A stretch of DNA of 64,000 bases from Dillenia suffruticosa (taxonomy: Eukaryota; Streptophyta; Magnoliopsida; Dilleniales; Dilleniaceae): positions 12,737,001 through 12,801,000 of the forward strand of contig JAVTVX010000021.1 in NCBI GenBank assembly GCA_033439265.1. The letters run 5' to 3'. The position numbers were made by a program, and so were the translations under genes. Position 1 is the first letter of the stretch. Every line of letters begins with the position of its first letter. The notes beneath the pieces were generated by a model that saw only the letters and a program-made list of their open reading frames with translations, was not told the DNA's origin and ran no database searches. This document shows, one piece after another, positions 1 through 14,300 of the stretch.

Positions 1-607
1 AAAAAAATTAATTAATTCTATGTGAGTAGATATAAAAATAATGAACATATTTAAAGTTTTATTATTAAAAAATTTTAAATAATTATAATTTATTTCTATA
101 AAATATTTCTCAAAATTTTTATTTATTATTATCATATAACTACGATTCTAAAGTATCAGTATCGCATCGCATCGATAATAAATGATCACTAATAAGAATT
201 TTTTATCATATCTTCGGGTATTAATATAGATAAAAATATAGTTAAAATAAATTTAAATTATAAAAAGTTTTGTTATTATGATAAAAATATTGTATATATA
301 ATTAATACAAATTCGTTTTAAGCCATAATGAATGGAAATATCACAATAATATAATATATAATTGCCTCAATTTAAAAAAAAAAAAAAAGCCTTTGCTGAG
401 GGGAAAAAAATGCCTTTGCCGAAGTAAAATCAACGGTGGAGATTGGATCTTGAGACTCAAAAGGACAGAAAAAGGGTGATCCAATAAGTACATAAAATTA
501 TATTCTCGGTGACGATCGCGTAGCTGCCGAATAGCTATATTGAACAAACCCTAGATCTTCAAGTCTCTCTCTCTCTCTCTCTTCGCTTCACTGTTAAATT
601 CCTCAAA
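1..607. other. AT-rich upstream region and 5' leader of the Barentsz-like gene
   Basis: No gene is seen in 1-540, which is very AT-rich. Close to the first gene there is a telo-box-like motif (aaaccctag, 546-554), common near transcription starts of plant housekeeping genes, followed by a CT-rich tract at about 563-582. Both fit a promoter-proximal region and 5' untranslated leader for the gene starting at 608. The exact transcription start cannot be fixed. Confidence 0.5.
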
Positions 608-1081
608 ATGTCTCGACGTGAGGATCGAGATTCTGACTCTAAACGTCATCGTTCTCGGTTCGATAGAGAACCCAGGTCTCTCTCTCGCTCTCTCTCTCTC
701 CCCCCGCATCTCTTTGTCTCTCTCTCTCTCTCTCTCTCTTGTTCATGATGATCAAATGGTGTGTTTGTCTGTAAAAATGTCTGAAAGTTTTTATTTATGA
801 ATTGAATTGGATTTGTGTCATTTTCTGGTTTTGGGATTTTGTGGGTTTTCTTCGTAGTTGGCAATGTGTGTGTTTCTTGGAATTCTTTTAGGATGAAAGG
901 ATTATATAATAACTTTCGGGTTTTCTATTTTTATTTTCTTTGAACCCCGCATGGGGAGGGGGTTGTGAACACTGGGCTATCCCTTGGGGACTTTGACCGG
1001 GTCTGTGGTTTTCGATTGGGATGTGTTTGAAACTTTACACCCATTTTCTTAAATTTTGTTAGACTCAACAGCAATCATAGC

Positions 1082-1112
<31 letters not shown>

Positions 1113-4100
1113 GGTGAGAGCTCCGTGGTTTCTGGACCTCTTGTTTCTAATGGATGAGAAACTTTTTGGTCTTCATGGATGTTGAAATAATCATCAATGG
1201 ACCTCTTGAAAGTGTTCGTTCGGATTGAAATGTGCTTGTAATTTCACACCCATTTTCTTAATTTTATGTTATACTAAACATCTTTTGTCTCTTGTTTTTG
1301 GGGGGCGTGGGGAGAGTGTTGTATGGTTTCTGGACCTCTTGAGATATAATGGATGAAGCTTTACGGTAATCATGGATGTCGTAGTATTCTAATTCATTGG
1401 CCTCTTGAAAATGCCTTTAAGTTCACGGGTTTAAATAAGAGCAATACAAGTGGTAGACTGTACATTTTGGTTGGATTGGTGGCCTTTACTGATGTTTATA
1501 ATCAAGGATGAGGTTGAGTTATTTTACTCCAAACCAGCAACGAGAATTGATGGAATGAATATTTAACTGCTACTTATCAAGTACTGTTGTTGTTGGTTGT
1601 TTATGCACTGTGCATAGCAGAAGGTTATATCTTTTTTTTTTTATTGATAGCAGAGATGGCTATATTTTCCTTCATTAAGTTGTCATAAACCTGGACAATA
1701 AACCTTCATTTTGTAGGAGTAGGAGTTTAGGGGATTTCTGAGTGGAGATTTCATTCATCTTGTAATGTGCTGGATTGTCTTTGACTCTTTTGTAGTCCTA
1801 AGAGATCGAAAAGGGATGGAAAACCAGAGATGGAAAGAACAACCAGCAATAGGATCTTTGGTAATGGAGACTCTAAGGATGGGGAAAAGCAGCGCAGGAG
1901 ATTGCAAGATGCTTTACCTCTTGAGGAACCGTCAGCAGCACCTGATTCTAAGGCAGAAACTGTTGGAGGAGATGAAGAATCAGTAAAGAGGAGCAGTGGC
2001 TTTCATGATGGAACCAAACCTTCTTCTGACCCTACTGAAGTACCCCGTTCACGATCTTATTTTCAGGTTTTGTATTATTATAGGATGAAAAGTCATAGTG
2101 ATTTTTTTCATGTATTCTATCCTATAAAACTGATTTTGCTTTGTTCATCATGTGCTGCTGAGTTTATCCTTGACTCCCATGCTTCCTATTGTATTTGCTG
2201 GCTCATTTTGAACTAGACATCTGTTCTTTTACCACCTATCATTGATTGGCTTTCCAAATGATTGCTTGTCGATTAACAGCATTTTTCATTACTGTCAAAC
2301 AAAAATTGAAAAGAAAAATGCATTTACAATTGCTAAAACTTTCAAGCTTATCATTTTCTCCTACTCTAATATTCTTTTGATCAAAATATTCTACTTGTAT
2401 TAAGTTAGCCAAGGGCCAAAAAAAGAAGGAAACATGTGGCATCCTTTCACTTCATATCTGATTTATTTCCTCTTTCTTTTTTTTGGGGGGGGGGGAAGGA
2501 AATGTACTCTGCTAATTTGTATACTTTCTCTAGTCAATACGGACAACTAAAGTCTTATATTCCCTCCACTGGTAAGCTTAGTTTCCCTTGTGATGATTTT
2601 CTTGTCCTGGACAGCCATTAGGGCTATAGAAGATCCTGATTGAAATATATGGTGAAGTCCCTAAATACTAAGGATCAATTAAACTGTGATTGAAAATCCT
2701 CCACTTGGGATATTTTCTGTTTGTTGCTTCTTTGATCTTTTTACTCTGGCATAGTATGTTTCGGTTTTTTTTTCCCAAATATTTTAATTTACATTTTGAA
2801 TTTTTCTTCCTTCATTTTATGATTATTATGAAAAACATTTTTTAGTTCTCCTGATAGTGCGTTTGTAATTGTTTGGTTTGGAGGAAACATTGTGTGTTGT
2901 ATGGTATGTTATAGTCTAGTTCTCTATGCTTCATTTGAGATGGCATACAATTGAAAGTCTTTATGCAAAAAGTGCCATCTTGGATCTGGATATGGGATTA
3001 GTGTAGGTTGATTAGGAAATGGCAATGAAAAGTTTCATATCTTTTCCCCGCTTGTTCAGGATAATAAACATAGCTTCCTTTTATTGTTCGAATACCACTC
3101 CTTGTCTGTCTGGCTCAGGTTATGTGGTGCAGTATTCTTAGAAATAATAGCCTGAAGACCTCAGATTAGTATCTATGCATAGATACTGTTTCTTTAAGAA
3201 CTAGAGAACTTTATAAAAAGGAAAAGATAGGGCGTGGAGGCTGAGTTTCTTGAAAACCAGCAAGACATGCTCTGTAGAGTGTCCAAGAAATCTGAGAGGA
3301 CAGGAGAAAGACTGACCAACAGAATTACTTAGCCATCAAAATAAACCACCCAAGACCTTTTATTTGAGAAATTCTTACTCAGAAATAAAATACTACTACT
3401 TCGGTAAAATTACAGGGGTAAAATATGGGATAGAAATTTCGTGTACGACGGGAAGTAGCAATCTTAGCATCATAAATCGATGGCACATGCACAAAACTGG
3501 TAGATGGATGCACACAGTGGCGAAACTAAGATTTTAGGCTCTTTCTTTCTTGGGGGGTGTTGAGGGGAATAGTTTCCTATACAAGTATGGTATAAAATTT
3601 GCATTGTGATGAGAATTGCATCCCATAATCAGCAAAAAGTAAGGAAATCTAAACTGCTTTGAAAGAATGGTTTTATTTTAGTCAATCTTTTATAGAAGAT
3701 CGAAGCAGCAAAAGTCTTTTGGTATAGTGTTGTCAACAGTAGGCGAAACCTTTATAAACCCACTACATAATGTTTTGAAAACTATGATGAATATTTTAGA
3801 CAAGATAGACAAATCTTTGCATTTAAATTGTAGAATTCTTTTAATCATGTAATTCCAAAAAAGTATCAAAGGTAACTCTATAAATTTTAAAAAATATATA
3901 TATATAACATATATGCATATATGTTAAATCCTTATTATTATTTTATATGAGTTGATTGCAAAGATTTATGTTGCGATTTCACCTTCTTTCCCTTCTCTGC
4001 ACAATTATCAAATAATTGTCATAAGATAGATACTTTCTTCTGTGTGTCCTTAGTCTTTATTAAATTCATTAGCTAAAAATTTTGGGGGCCTATTTGCTAT

Positions 4101-5225
4101 TTTAACAACCACATAATATATGTTCTAGATGAACTCTCCATGAAATTATTGTGGGGCAGAGGGGAAGAAGGGGGTGGTACCCCATGCCCTAGCTCCACAA
4201 TTGGGTGCGTATATAAATTTATTTGCAATAAGTGCTACTGGCTTTTATTTGGGTTGAAAATCTTTTACCACATTACTTGGTTAATCATTTATTAGACTGT
4301 TCATGTATTTTTGTTGAGTTTATTGCTTGGTTGTTACTCAGTGCTTGCAAATCTTTTTTCTGGGTTGAGGTAGTGGCATTGTTGTTCGGCCCCATGACTT
4401 CAAGTGACTCCTAATGTATAACAATTTTAGGCTTGCCTGTCCATGTCTCTTATAACAGCATGATGAGCGTGGTACGGCTGGGCAAGTTGGTCGAAGCAGT
4501 GGCCACAGGGCAGCTTCTGGTAAATTCTTCTCCCCCCCCCCCCACTTAAATACCCCACTAGTCATACATGCCCATGTAAAAGTCTAAGAAGAATATTAAA
4601 GAAAAAATATTACTTACATATGGTTCTTGTTTCTTGTGAAGAGCATGGATGGTGGCGCGATTCAAGAGATAAGCATGGTGATAGGGCAGCAAACAAAACA
4701 GAAAGCAAAGGTGTTCAGAAGAGAGATGATAACAAAAATCAGGTTGGTGATAACCGTGCATGGCGTCATGATGGGTATTTTGAATTGGAGGTAGATCCAG
4801 CTCCACCAGTAAGGAAGCGTCCTGCATTTAGGGAGAAAAAACTTCCTGCTGATCCTGTCACTTCTGAGAAAGCAGCAACCGAGCCAGTCAAGACAAGCCA
4901 GCCAGATCAACCCCTTTCAGTAAGCGAAAGGGAGGAGAGAAGAGGCCACAGCTCTCACCGACACGGTAGATCATATGCAGGGTATAGGGCACCTTACAAC
5001 AGGGGAGGGTCGTACAAGGGTGGCTTTTCATCCCGATACAGATATGGTGTCAGTGGCGACAGCGGTGGGGGAGACAGATTTGATTGCAGGCAAGGGCATC
5101 GCTCAAGTGGTGGTGGTCATGTGGAGAAGTGGAAACATGATTTATTTGACGAGGCCAATCAGAGTCCAAAGGCGAAAAATGAAGAGGAACAGATTGCCAA
5201 GGTAGAAGCACTGTTGGCTTCATAA
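608..5225 (+). CDS. Barentsz/CASC3-type eIF4AIII-binding protein (exon junction complex)
   Basis: Exons 608-675, 1796-2066, 4459-4519 and 4642-5225 join in phase to a 327-residue protein. The Btz signature is present in two parts: VPRSRSYFQHDERG around residues 105-118 and KWKHDLFDE at 296-304, matching the conserved PR..FF.HD.RG and W.HD.F blocks of MLN51/Barentsz. Between them lies a charged, Gly/Arg/Ser-rich linker with RGG-like stretches that looks disordered. The N-terminus (MSRREDRDSDSKRHRSRFDR) is RS-like and basic. In the family, Btz clamps eIF4AIII onto spliced mRNA as part of the exon junction complex; that role here is inferred from the motifs. The start at 608 is the only ATG that puts the basic N-terminus in frame with exon 2. 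Introns 1 and 2 are long (1.1 and 2.4 kb); intron 1 contains GA/CT microsatellites and a tandem duplication. The gene is convergent with the methyltransferase gene downstream. Confidence 0.88.
717..739. repeat. (CT)n microsatellite, intron 1 of Barentsz-like gene
   Basis: Run of about 11 CT dinucleotides just inside the first intron. It continues the CT-rich character of the 5' leader and donor region (563-582 and 677-700). Confidence 0.85.
1013..1414 (+). repeat. Two diverged tandem copies of a ~200-bp unit inside intron 1
   Basis: The block 1013-1213 is repeated as about 1216-1414. Shared landmarks in the same order are cacccattttctta (near 1040 and 1248), ggtttctggacctcttg (near 1126 and 1325), a taatggatga block, tcatggatg and cctcttgaaa. 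A (GA)14 run at 1083-1111 is present only in the first copy, so the microsatellite grew or was lost after duplication. Confidence 0.75.
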
Positions 5226-6813
5226 CATTGAAGTTACAAGCATTTCACCGAGCAGGAGGCTGGCATCTTGTGTTTTGCAAATTTTGTGTTATCTATTTCA
5301 ATCCGATCCTTGTTGGTGTTTTTTGTTCGTGCATTTTCAAATTGTAAAAGCTTTTTTTGGGCCCTGTGACTCGGTTTCAACTTGTCACCAGATTGCTTTA
5401 TATAAATCCAAAACTTCTGGAATTATATATTACTGGTTAAATTTACAACCTGATGTTCCAGATAGAAAATGTAAGCACAAGTGGCTATAAAGCGGTATGA
5501 TTCTTTTCCCCAGGACGTGTAATACGCAGACACAATCGTCTCATTTATTCTGGACAAAACCAAATGTTGCTACAGTCTTTTAGATAACAATAGTCCGAAG
5601 TGTTGACATTCTGCGACTTGACTTGGGAGCTGATTGTTCTTGGGATGGACCGGCACCTTGGATTTTGGATGCCCTCGAGACTCTAACGTAAAATTTCACA
5701 TGGAAATCCATTCCGCAACAAAGTTGAAAACTGACAGCCGCCTTTACAAACCTAGCATCTGAGCTATTAATCCTGACAAGACTGAAGTTGCAGACCAACT
5801 AGGAGAGCTCTAGCAGTATCCCAGTGCTGGCTTATAGAATCATCTCCAGCCTCTCAATCAACTTATCTGAATATCAATCACAAGCCAGAGTTCATCACCC
5901 TAAGGGTTTTAATAAATTCCGAATGCAAGAAAATTCGTAACACCTTTTTTCCACTTAAGTAAAAACAAGATGAAGTCCCCATCCTTACACTCCTGACTGA
6001 AAAATGATACCAAGTCCATGCATGCCTATGTGGCAAAATAAAAACATAAACAGGAAAGCGATCAGTTGAAGGTCATGCATTGCACAAGTATAAACTGTGT
6101 GCTCTAAAAATTTACCAACGCCATTTTCAAAATTAAGAGAGCGCCCTCTGAGAGAGAGGAATGGTTCTGAAATGCAATCTAGAGTATTCCTGGTGAGGCT
6201 GCTTATGAGTTGGGCACAAGCTAGTCCATGGAATTTGGTGGAACAGAAAATAGGTAAATTCTTCTACATTTGCATTTCTTTCAGAAAGTAATTGATGATT
6301 TAACAAGTGAATTTCACAAAACGCCTGAAGATATATCCAGCATCAGAAAGATGCAAGCTTACTCAAGAAAGCAGCTTCAATTTACAGCAGGCTAAGTAGC
6401 ATATCTAATAGTTAGATCCTAGGTTGTGCTAAAAACTAATTTATATTATATTTAAGAAAATATTCCCCCTTCCCCTCCCCTCTGCTCAGCCCTTTTCCTT
6501 TCTATTTCTTATTTTAGGCAATGTGGACATGAGAACCGTCAATTTGGTGAAGCTCCATGCATCTGGCTTTTAAAAATCATTGATTTGCTAAGAGTAAGAA
6601 ATAGATATAATAAAGAAATCCAGAGTTTCTTTTTTGCCAGGAAGGAGCTTTTCAGTTGAGCTTTTTAGAAAATTTACTATGGTAAAAAACAAAAATAAAT
6701 AAACTAGTCAATGAATTCAAATATCGGGTAAATAGGAGTCTTCTCTTACCATAAAAAGAATTTCTCTCTCAAACAAAATGTGATTTTTACAACAAAATGT
6801 GATTTTTACAGCT
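5226..6813. other. Convergent intergenic spacer (two 3' UTRs)
   Basis: The spacer lies between the stop codons of the Barentsz-like gene (+) and the RlmN-like gene (-). It holds the 3' untranslated regions of both. No further coding exon with conserved protein features was seen on either strand. Confidence 0.6.
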
Positions 6814-9800
6814 TCAGAGATGGAGATCTTCAATGTCAGGTACGGAACCTTTAGACCTCTTATCAGGAAGGCTGACCACCAGCTGACCACATGCACCACT
6901 TATATCCTGCCCCATTTCCTTACGAACTGTGGTTCGGATATTATATGTACCTCTGAGAATTTTCTGGAATCTCAGAACTCTTTGCTCCTCACTTGCTCTA
7001 TATTGACTCAAAGAACCAATAGGATTGAAAGGAATCAAGTTTACAACCTGCTAGCAGAAGCAATATTGCCAACTTGGCATGAGTAAGAGAAAGAAAGAAT
7101 GGTCCAACATTTCACAGATGCGGTTAACATTTAAGACTTTTGCAAATCAAGTTGCATAGTAGGTGAATGCATGATGTCAATTTAATATAAAATTACTTAA
7201 GCAAACTCCAGAAACTCTTAGAACATTTAACAAGAACATTCTACATGATGCCAAGCAGGGGAAAAAAACAACCACCATGAAGAAACCAACAGAGTGAGAA
7301 TGAGACAGACTGGTCCATAAGATCACATCAACAAGCTGTTCTACGTAGCCTTAGATATCAAAAGTAAGTCACTTATCTTCAGACTCCTAACAATGTTACT
7401 AAGTCTATTGTACTTACGCAAATGATAAAGAAAAAAAAAAAAAATTTGGGGCGGGGGGCATCATAGAAGGAGGGTCAAATTAGGAGACTGAGCAACATTT
7501 CTGAGTCAGCATAAACAAAACAATTTGTCCAACACTTATGTCCATTTCAAGTTAACACTTCGCCATCGTTTGTTTCATTAAAATGTGCTTCTTGGAAAAA
7601 CATTTTACATGTTTAAGAAAGAAAAAAGAGGCCAAGTCAATAAAAATATATTCCAATTAACAGAAAATCTAAGGCAAATTTCGGCCCCCGGGGGGGGACC
7701 TTCCGAAAAAATAAACTAGCAATGTCTTGGCTACACGCTGCTGCTGACAAATGGACCTCACTATAGGCTCAAAAATAAGAAGAGAAAAATATTTGAAATG
7801 TCACCGTAACCCCCAAAAAAAAATTCCAGAAAAAGATTTAGCCAAGAAAATATTTTCTTCAAAAGGGACTAAAGACAGAGTGTACATTCAATTTATTAAC
7901 AATCTAACTCAAAAATATTACTCATTGCTGCTCTAATAGTTTGGTTAGCAAATCACGACTATTGAAAGCTCCAACACAAAACCTGTTGCACCTGTCATTG
8001 AAGCATCATCCATAAAATCAGATAGGAAAATGAATAGATAATCTAATCATGTCACCTGACAAAAAGAAATATATATATCATGGCAGAACCAATAGCAGTA
8101 ACCTTTCTGAAATTAGGATCTCACCACTTCAAATTCCTCTAACAATTTTCCTAGCTGGTGTGCATGCTGCTCTTCATCATTCACACCATCAAGCATAATG
8201 TATTCAATAAATATTTTTTGCTGGCTGCAAAAAGGACAAAAGACAGGAAAGCTGATATACTTCCTTCGAGATGATAAAATGGCTGAAAAAAATAGAAGAA
8301 ACAAGGATAGGCATTCTCAGGCATGCCAGAATGCAAAAGGTTAAAGCAACAAAAAAATTTTAAATTTTACCAGGTCTTCTGATATAAGCGTAGAGCCTCC
8401 ATTAGTCTATCCAAAGGGAAAGCCCGAGCTGCAGGCATAATTTGGCAACGAACATCTTGGACTGGTGCATGCAGAGACACCGCTAAATTCAAATTTGGAA
8501 GATCATTCTGAAGCTTGTTAATCGCATTAATAATTCCAACCTACGAAATAAAAAACAGAGTGGAACTGATCAAATATTCATGAGGAATTTCTGTACGGAA
8601 AATGATATGCCTTGCTGCATTAACATTATTATAATATCACAGTACTATTTTTTTCAAACAGGAATTAAGAAGAACAAGGATGATATATTCAAGACATACT
8701 TATTAGAAATAAGTTTAAGGCATGACTTCAACTAGTACTGCATACCGTTGATACTGTAATTCTCCGCGGTGACAACTGAAATGGAGATCCTGTCATGGTG
8801 CGGATGGCTTCTACTACAGCAGAATAGTTATTGAGAGGTTCCCCCATTCCCTGTCAAGACAATGAAATATTGATTTTAAACACAGCGCTGGAACCTTGAG
8901 CCTAAATATTGAGCAACGGTTCCCAATGTAGACAATCAGGAGAAGTCAAGATGCATTAGAAATTAAAGTAGCAGACAGAACAAAGAAGTCAAATAATAAA
9001 TGTAGACATTTTCTGATAGAAATAAATGCAACATGCTCTTCAAATGAAAACTGCAACGAACTAACAATGAAGGTGATTGTTTGATTTGGCCACAAAATGG
9101 AAATTCCTGATTATCATTATATGGGTTTTAATCACAAGTGCTCACTGAATGGGCGAGACAACAAGAAAAAACAGATGGAACAAAGACCATATTTTTTTTT
9201 GGGGGGGGGGGGGAGTAAAATGAAGACATAAGTAATTACCATGAAAACAATATTTCGTATATTTGACAAGCCAGAGGCATGCACCAATTGTTCCACAATT
9301 TCTCCTGATGACAAATTGCTTCTAAATCCCATGCTTCCAGTTGCACAGAATTTGCAACCCATCTTGCAACCAACCTGCCAAACATAGAGTTGAGGGCGTT
9401 TTTGGAAATGAGGAACCACATGTTATTTTGACATTCTAAAATTAACATGAGGCATCCTAGATAGCTGAACAGCATCTCATAGCTTATAACAACTTCACAC
9501 ATGATAGGAGGTTCTTAGTTTAAACTTTAATATAGGATTATAGATCATTGATCAATAAATCAACAAGGCTTAAAGCATAAGTTTTAGCTAATAACAAAAG
9601 AAAGACAACCTACATTTCAAAAGGTATCTTGGCATGCAATCACCAAATCAAAAATCATAGCATGATATGCAACAATGAAAATAAATAACAAAATACTTCA
9701 ATTCAAAGAAATTTTCCAAGACAAACCTGAGAAGATATGCACAATGTAGACCTTGGACCTCCTGGACGAGGTTTACCCCCATATTTTCCCAAACGTGTAT

Positions 9801-11266
9801 CATATCTCATGATCACAGCTTCCACAAAATCTCCACGCTGGATACAACAGGATTAAACTAGCTCATCATTCACGGAACAGCAAACAGAACCAGACAATAC
9901 AAGTATCACATACGACTCTAGGCAATATAATACCTAAGAATCTAAGACAGAAGGTGCAGAAAAAGGAATGAAAAAAAGAATGCCAGCCAAAGTTGAAGAA
10001 AAGAAAAAGAATTTAAGACGGATGAATTGTAAAAAGGAATCTGAGACATAAGAATAATAATAAACAAAACCAAACGTGAGCCTATAGAGCCAATGGTTTA
10101 TCAAGGTGGGGTGAGATTTATTGCCCGAAGAGGGAATTGAACTTTATGAAAGAGATCAAAGAATGACTCCGAACAAACTCAACTAGCTGAGGTTTCCGGA
10201 CCAAACTTGTTTGCTTCATGGGTCAAGCAGTTTATGTCAGTCCTAGTCATGTCAATTCTTGTCCACCAAGAACATATTCCCACACCTTCTGCTTCCGAGT
10301 TGTTTGTGAATAAAATAGCAAAGACTTTCATAGATACTTCTTCTTATCAAGGGGAAAAGTCAAAAATTTATAGCAAAAGGGCGAATTACAACATGCATTT
10401 GGGGTTATAAGTTCAAGGTAAAGGGGATATAATTTTTAGGGGGTAACAACATTTGGGATTATAATTCTTGAAAGTATAATTTTTTTTTTCCTTAAAACAT
10501 CCACCGCGGGCTGCCTAGGGGGTTGTAGGGCTCGCCTCTGTTCTCATCAATATGTAATAGAACTTTTCTTCATTAAGATCTTTGTCAAGCTTAATGGAAA
10601 AAAGCATACTCATGTAGCTAACCGCAATTAATTTGGATAAAAATAATGGGTTGGTTGAATTGAAGGAGTGATTTTGATTCCAAGTGTAGCTTCATTGTCC
10701 TTAATGTGCATTATTATTTGAATCACAACGAATAACTAACTAAATACAAGTCGTGCTTGTCCCGAAACTACAAATGCCCAATGGCCTCTTTCAATCTTCT
10801 TCTTCTTCTTCTTCTTCTTCTTCTTGTGCTCAACCTAAGCAAATTACGCTTTCTATTTTTTCTAGGCATGTATGAACTTGTCACCACCCATAGAAGCCCT
10901 AATTAAAGTTGAGAGAGAGAGAGAGAGAAGAGTTCTACCTGCAATCTGATAAGAAGTTTGGAAGTGACTCCATCGTTAGATTCAATCACAGAATGAAGAG
11001 TGGAAGTTAAGGGTTTGAACTTGGAACGAAGAAGAGAGTACGCGGCTGTTGGCAGGGATGGTACTTCATCTAATTCACAATTAGGGTTTTGAATCACATA
11101 CCTGCAAAACCCAAAATCTCAACAAATTCAGAACAACAACGAGAGAGAGAGAGAGAGAGAGAGATTTTCTTTACTTCCAGATGAGAGGGACGAAGCGAAT
11201 GTTGACTCCACCCTTCTCGAATTCGGCTCTAATCTCTGCAGCATCAAACACCGATCGAAGCCCCAT
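6814..11266 (-). CDS. RlmN-like radical SAM rRNA/tRNA adenine C2-methyltransferase
   Basis: Eight exons on the minus strand (11175-11266, 10939-11101, 9727-9837, 9240-9374, 8746-8850, 8371-8540, 8125-8224, 6814-7047) give 369 residues with no phase error. The radical-SAM cluster motif CKMGCKFC supplies Cys125, Cys129 and Cys132. TLCISSQ gives Cys118, and DISGACGQL near the C-terminus gives Cys345. In bacterial RlmN/Cfr the first three bind the 4Fe-4S cluster, while the outer two form the methyl-transfer cysteine pair, so every catalytic cysteine is present. Other family blocks are GMGEPLNNY (SAM-binding region), NLAVSLHAP and [12 protein letters not shown]. The start [20 protein letters not shown] lacks an obvious chloroplast transit peptide, so a cytosolic or nuclear enzyme is possible. 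Bacterial RlmN methylates A2503 of 23S rRNA and A37 of some tRNAs; the plant substrate is inferred. The first exon is followed by CT/GA microsatellites in intron 1 and the 5' leader. Confidence 0.92.
10795..10825. repeat. (TTC)n microsatellite in intron 2 of the RlmN-like gene
   Basis: Uninterrupted run of about 9-10 TTC units. Confidence 0.85.
11141..11164. repeat. (GA)n microsatellite in intron 1 of the RlmN-like gene
   Basis: Twelve GA units between exons 1 and 2, close to the 3' acceptor. A second GA run lies at about 10909-10928, just inside intron 2. Confidence 0.85.
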
Positions 11267-11279
11267 TCGAAAATTTCTC

Positions 11280-11282
<3 letters not shown>

Positions 11283-11310
<28 letters not shown>
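11283..11310. repeat. (CT)n tract in the 5' leader of the RlmN-like gene
   Basis: About 14 CT units on the + strand (GA on the mRNA strand), 17 bases upstream of the start codon at 11266. This is a typical plant 5' UTR microsatellite. Confidence 0.8.
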
Positions 11311-11317
<7 letters not shown>

Positions 11318-14300
11318 AACTCGAATTCGAAAGCTGCGTAAAAGAGCGTTGAGCGTTTGACAAATTTGTTCGAAACGATGTCGTTTTAGTATCATCGGCC
11401 GACCGTGCTCGGGCTGCGTCAGCCTGGATATACAATGTTAAGCTTGGGGGCTAATTGAGTCCTAAGAGGGACCAGAGTTTTGGAGGTTTCTAAGTTCTAT
11501 TCGATTATTTTTCTGGTGATCACCATCGTCTCTGTAGGACAGAACTGGAAATGAGAAAATAAAAATAAATATGAAACCTTAAGAGATATAGAAAGAAATG
11601 TGATAAAATATATAAATATAAAAAATATAAGTAATTTTATATAAATATTAATTATTTTAAATTAATAATATTTTATAATAATAATATAAAATGATCAAAT
11701 ATATAATTATTAATTATAAGATAAATAATATAAAAATTACAATTATAATTAAATAAATAAATAATTTATTAAATATAAAAAAAGTAAATATAAGAATATA
11801 AGAATTTTTATATAAATATTAATTATTTAACATGTTGAAACGTTTCATAAACGAAAAATATTTATGAAATAAGAAAACATTAATGTTGAAAAATTTTTGT
11901 GTATCGTGAATCACCATAACCCACTTCAACCCGGTCAATATGTTTGATGAAAAAATACCACAGCTAATCAGTGATAAATATTGCTATCAGAATTTTTTTT
12001 TATCGTAAGATAACTTATTTGAATTATATCTATTATTTTTAAATAAATTTATATTATATATTTAAGATATTTAAAAATATTTTAAGAAAAATTAACTATA
12101 CATAAAAAAAAAAGAAAAGTTAAATTATAAGTGTTATATATTTCATTTAAACCGACCTAAATTTAGGAAAAAACCAATTAAGATCGTTGAGATTTTGCAA
12201 TTTATTGCCTAAATCATAATTAAATCGGCTTGTTTGTAACCAATAAACGATCAAATTAAACTAATCTAGAATTGACTTGATTTATCTATTTAGTTAAATA
12301 AATCTACGGTAAATATAAATCACAAATTTATTTATTAAATATTATCGTAATTTTTTTCTTTTCCCTTTTATTGAATTACAAACATTAAAAACATGGTTTT
12401 TTTTTTTTGTCTACTAAAACTTTTATCAAAACTCACATACCAATTATTATGTCACTTTTTGTATGAATGTATGTATGTATTTATTTCTTAAGATTGCACC
12501 AAATCATACGCCAATGAGTAAATCTTCTGTCTTTGTCCATGGAGACTATATCATAGGAAAATTAAAAAAAAATTGATTCTCGTTTGATGTTTATAACGGC
12601 ACTGTAAATTTAAATTTAAAATTATCGATAAAAATCACACTCAATCTACAATCTAAATCCTTTAATAAATTCCTTGGAGTAATTTTGCAAGAGAAACACA
12701 AAAAAAATTTTTTTCGGGTCTGCATCTAAAAGAGACTCGAAACATTATTTCAAACTCAAGTTCTCTCTCTCTTACTTTCCTTTATCTCTCTATCTATCTC
12801 GTGAGTGTTCCTCGCTCACCCACACATATAGGTTCGAGATTTATTTCGAAAGTTTCATCTTGAAGTGGTGGCTAGGAAGTGGGCTGGGCCATCATGGGCA
12901 CCCACCCATATTGACCCTTTCTCTCTCTTCCAACCGTCCATAAGAAGGAGAAAGATTGCATGAATTTGATTCAACTTTAGCACATTAGGAGAGTGTCGAG
13001 CAAAAGTACTTTCCTGCGCCAATTATTCAATTCAAGATAGAGAACAAAGCCACCCAGGATTGAATGAGCCTTTGGCTCCAAAACCGTGTGTTGAAGAATT
13101 TCAGTCGGTCAGGCCATCGATGCAGTTCTCGAGCAGTCCTATTCTCTGTCGACAAATACAATTCATGGTGTTCAATGGTCATGTCAAAAGTCGAGGGCTC
13201 TATAGGTATTAAGAGGAAGACGTTGATTCTATTTTGAAATTTTCATATATTTTTTTTAAATTATGATCAAATTCTTATAGAAATTCACTAAAAGTATTGA
13301 TAATCTCACTGAAAATCCATGAAAAACACATATTGACGAATAAAAGAGATTTTTAATAATAATACTAATTTAAATTTTATAAAAAAATTTATCTAATTCA
13401 TCGTTCAAGATCTAAAACTTAAACCCGTTGAAAGATGCGTTGTGAATTATTTTATATCTATTCATAAAAAATTTTACGATTATAGTCTTTCAAAAAAATT
13501 ATTAATATTTTATCTACAACGACCGGTATTACAAGTGAAATATGATGAGATCTTACATCCACAAAAATTTAAGAAAAAAAATGTCGGTTTCGTCGGATGA
13601 ATAAAAAATTTAGGATGGGTGCCCATCAAAATTCCAAATGGTTAAATTCAAGGAAGAGTTTATAAGGCAAATTTATTAATATAAATAAATAAATAAAGTT
13701 TAATAATTAGTAATTTATTTATGAAAACTAATTTTTTATTATAATTGTTTTATTCAATTAAAAATTGATAAATAAAATAAAATAAAATATCAATAATTTG
13801 AATCAAATTAAAATTTGCTAGAAACCCGTGACTAGCTCTGGACAGCTCTGGTTGTGGGCAATGGACAACCCGCGTATCACATGGACAGCAAATCACATTT
13901 TTTGTTTGACTTATTTTACAAAAAAAAAAAAAAAATAGTTTAGTAATCATCGGATCAAAAATAAATTAGAATTGCTATGGTACTATATCAAGTCATAATG
14001 AAATAATATTGAGATAGTTATTTAAGAAGACACGACATTAATTTTATAATCGAGAGATCGTAAAATTCAATTTTAAAATAATAACTATGATTTCAACCAA
14101 CATTTTACGATAAGAAAAGTCTCACTGTTACGTCTAAAATTATATAATATATTTTTTTATAATTTAATTTAGTGATTTTTTTCAAATTATTCGTAAAAAT
14201 ATGATATTTAAGGTTTAAATAAGGAGATGATTCTAAATAAAAATGAGTAATATAAAAAAATCTATATAAATTAAATAAATATATTTTAGATATCTATTTA

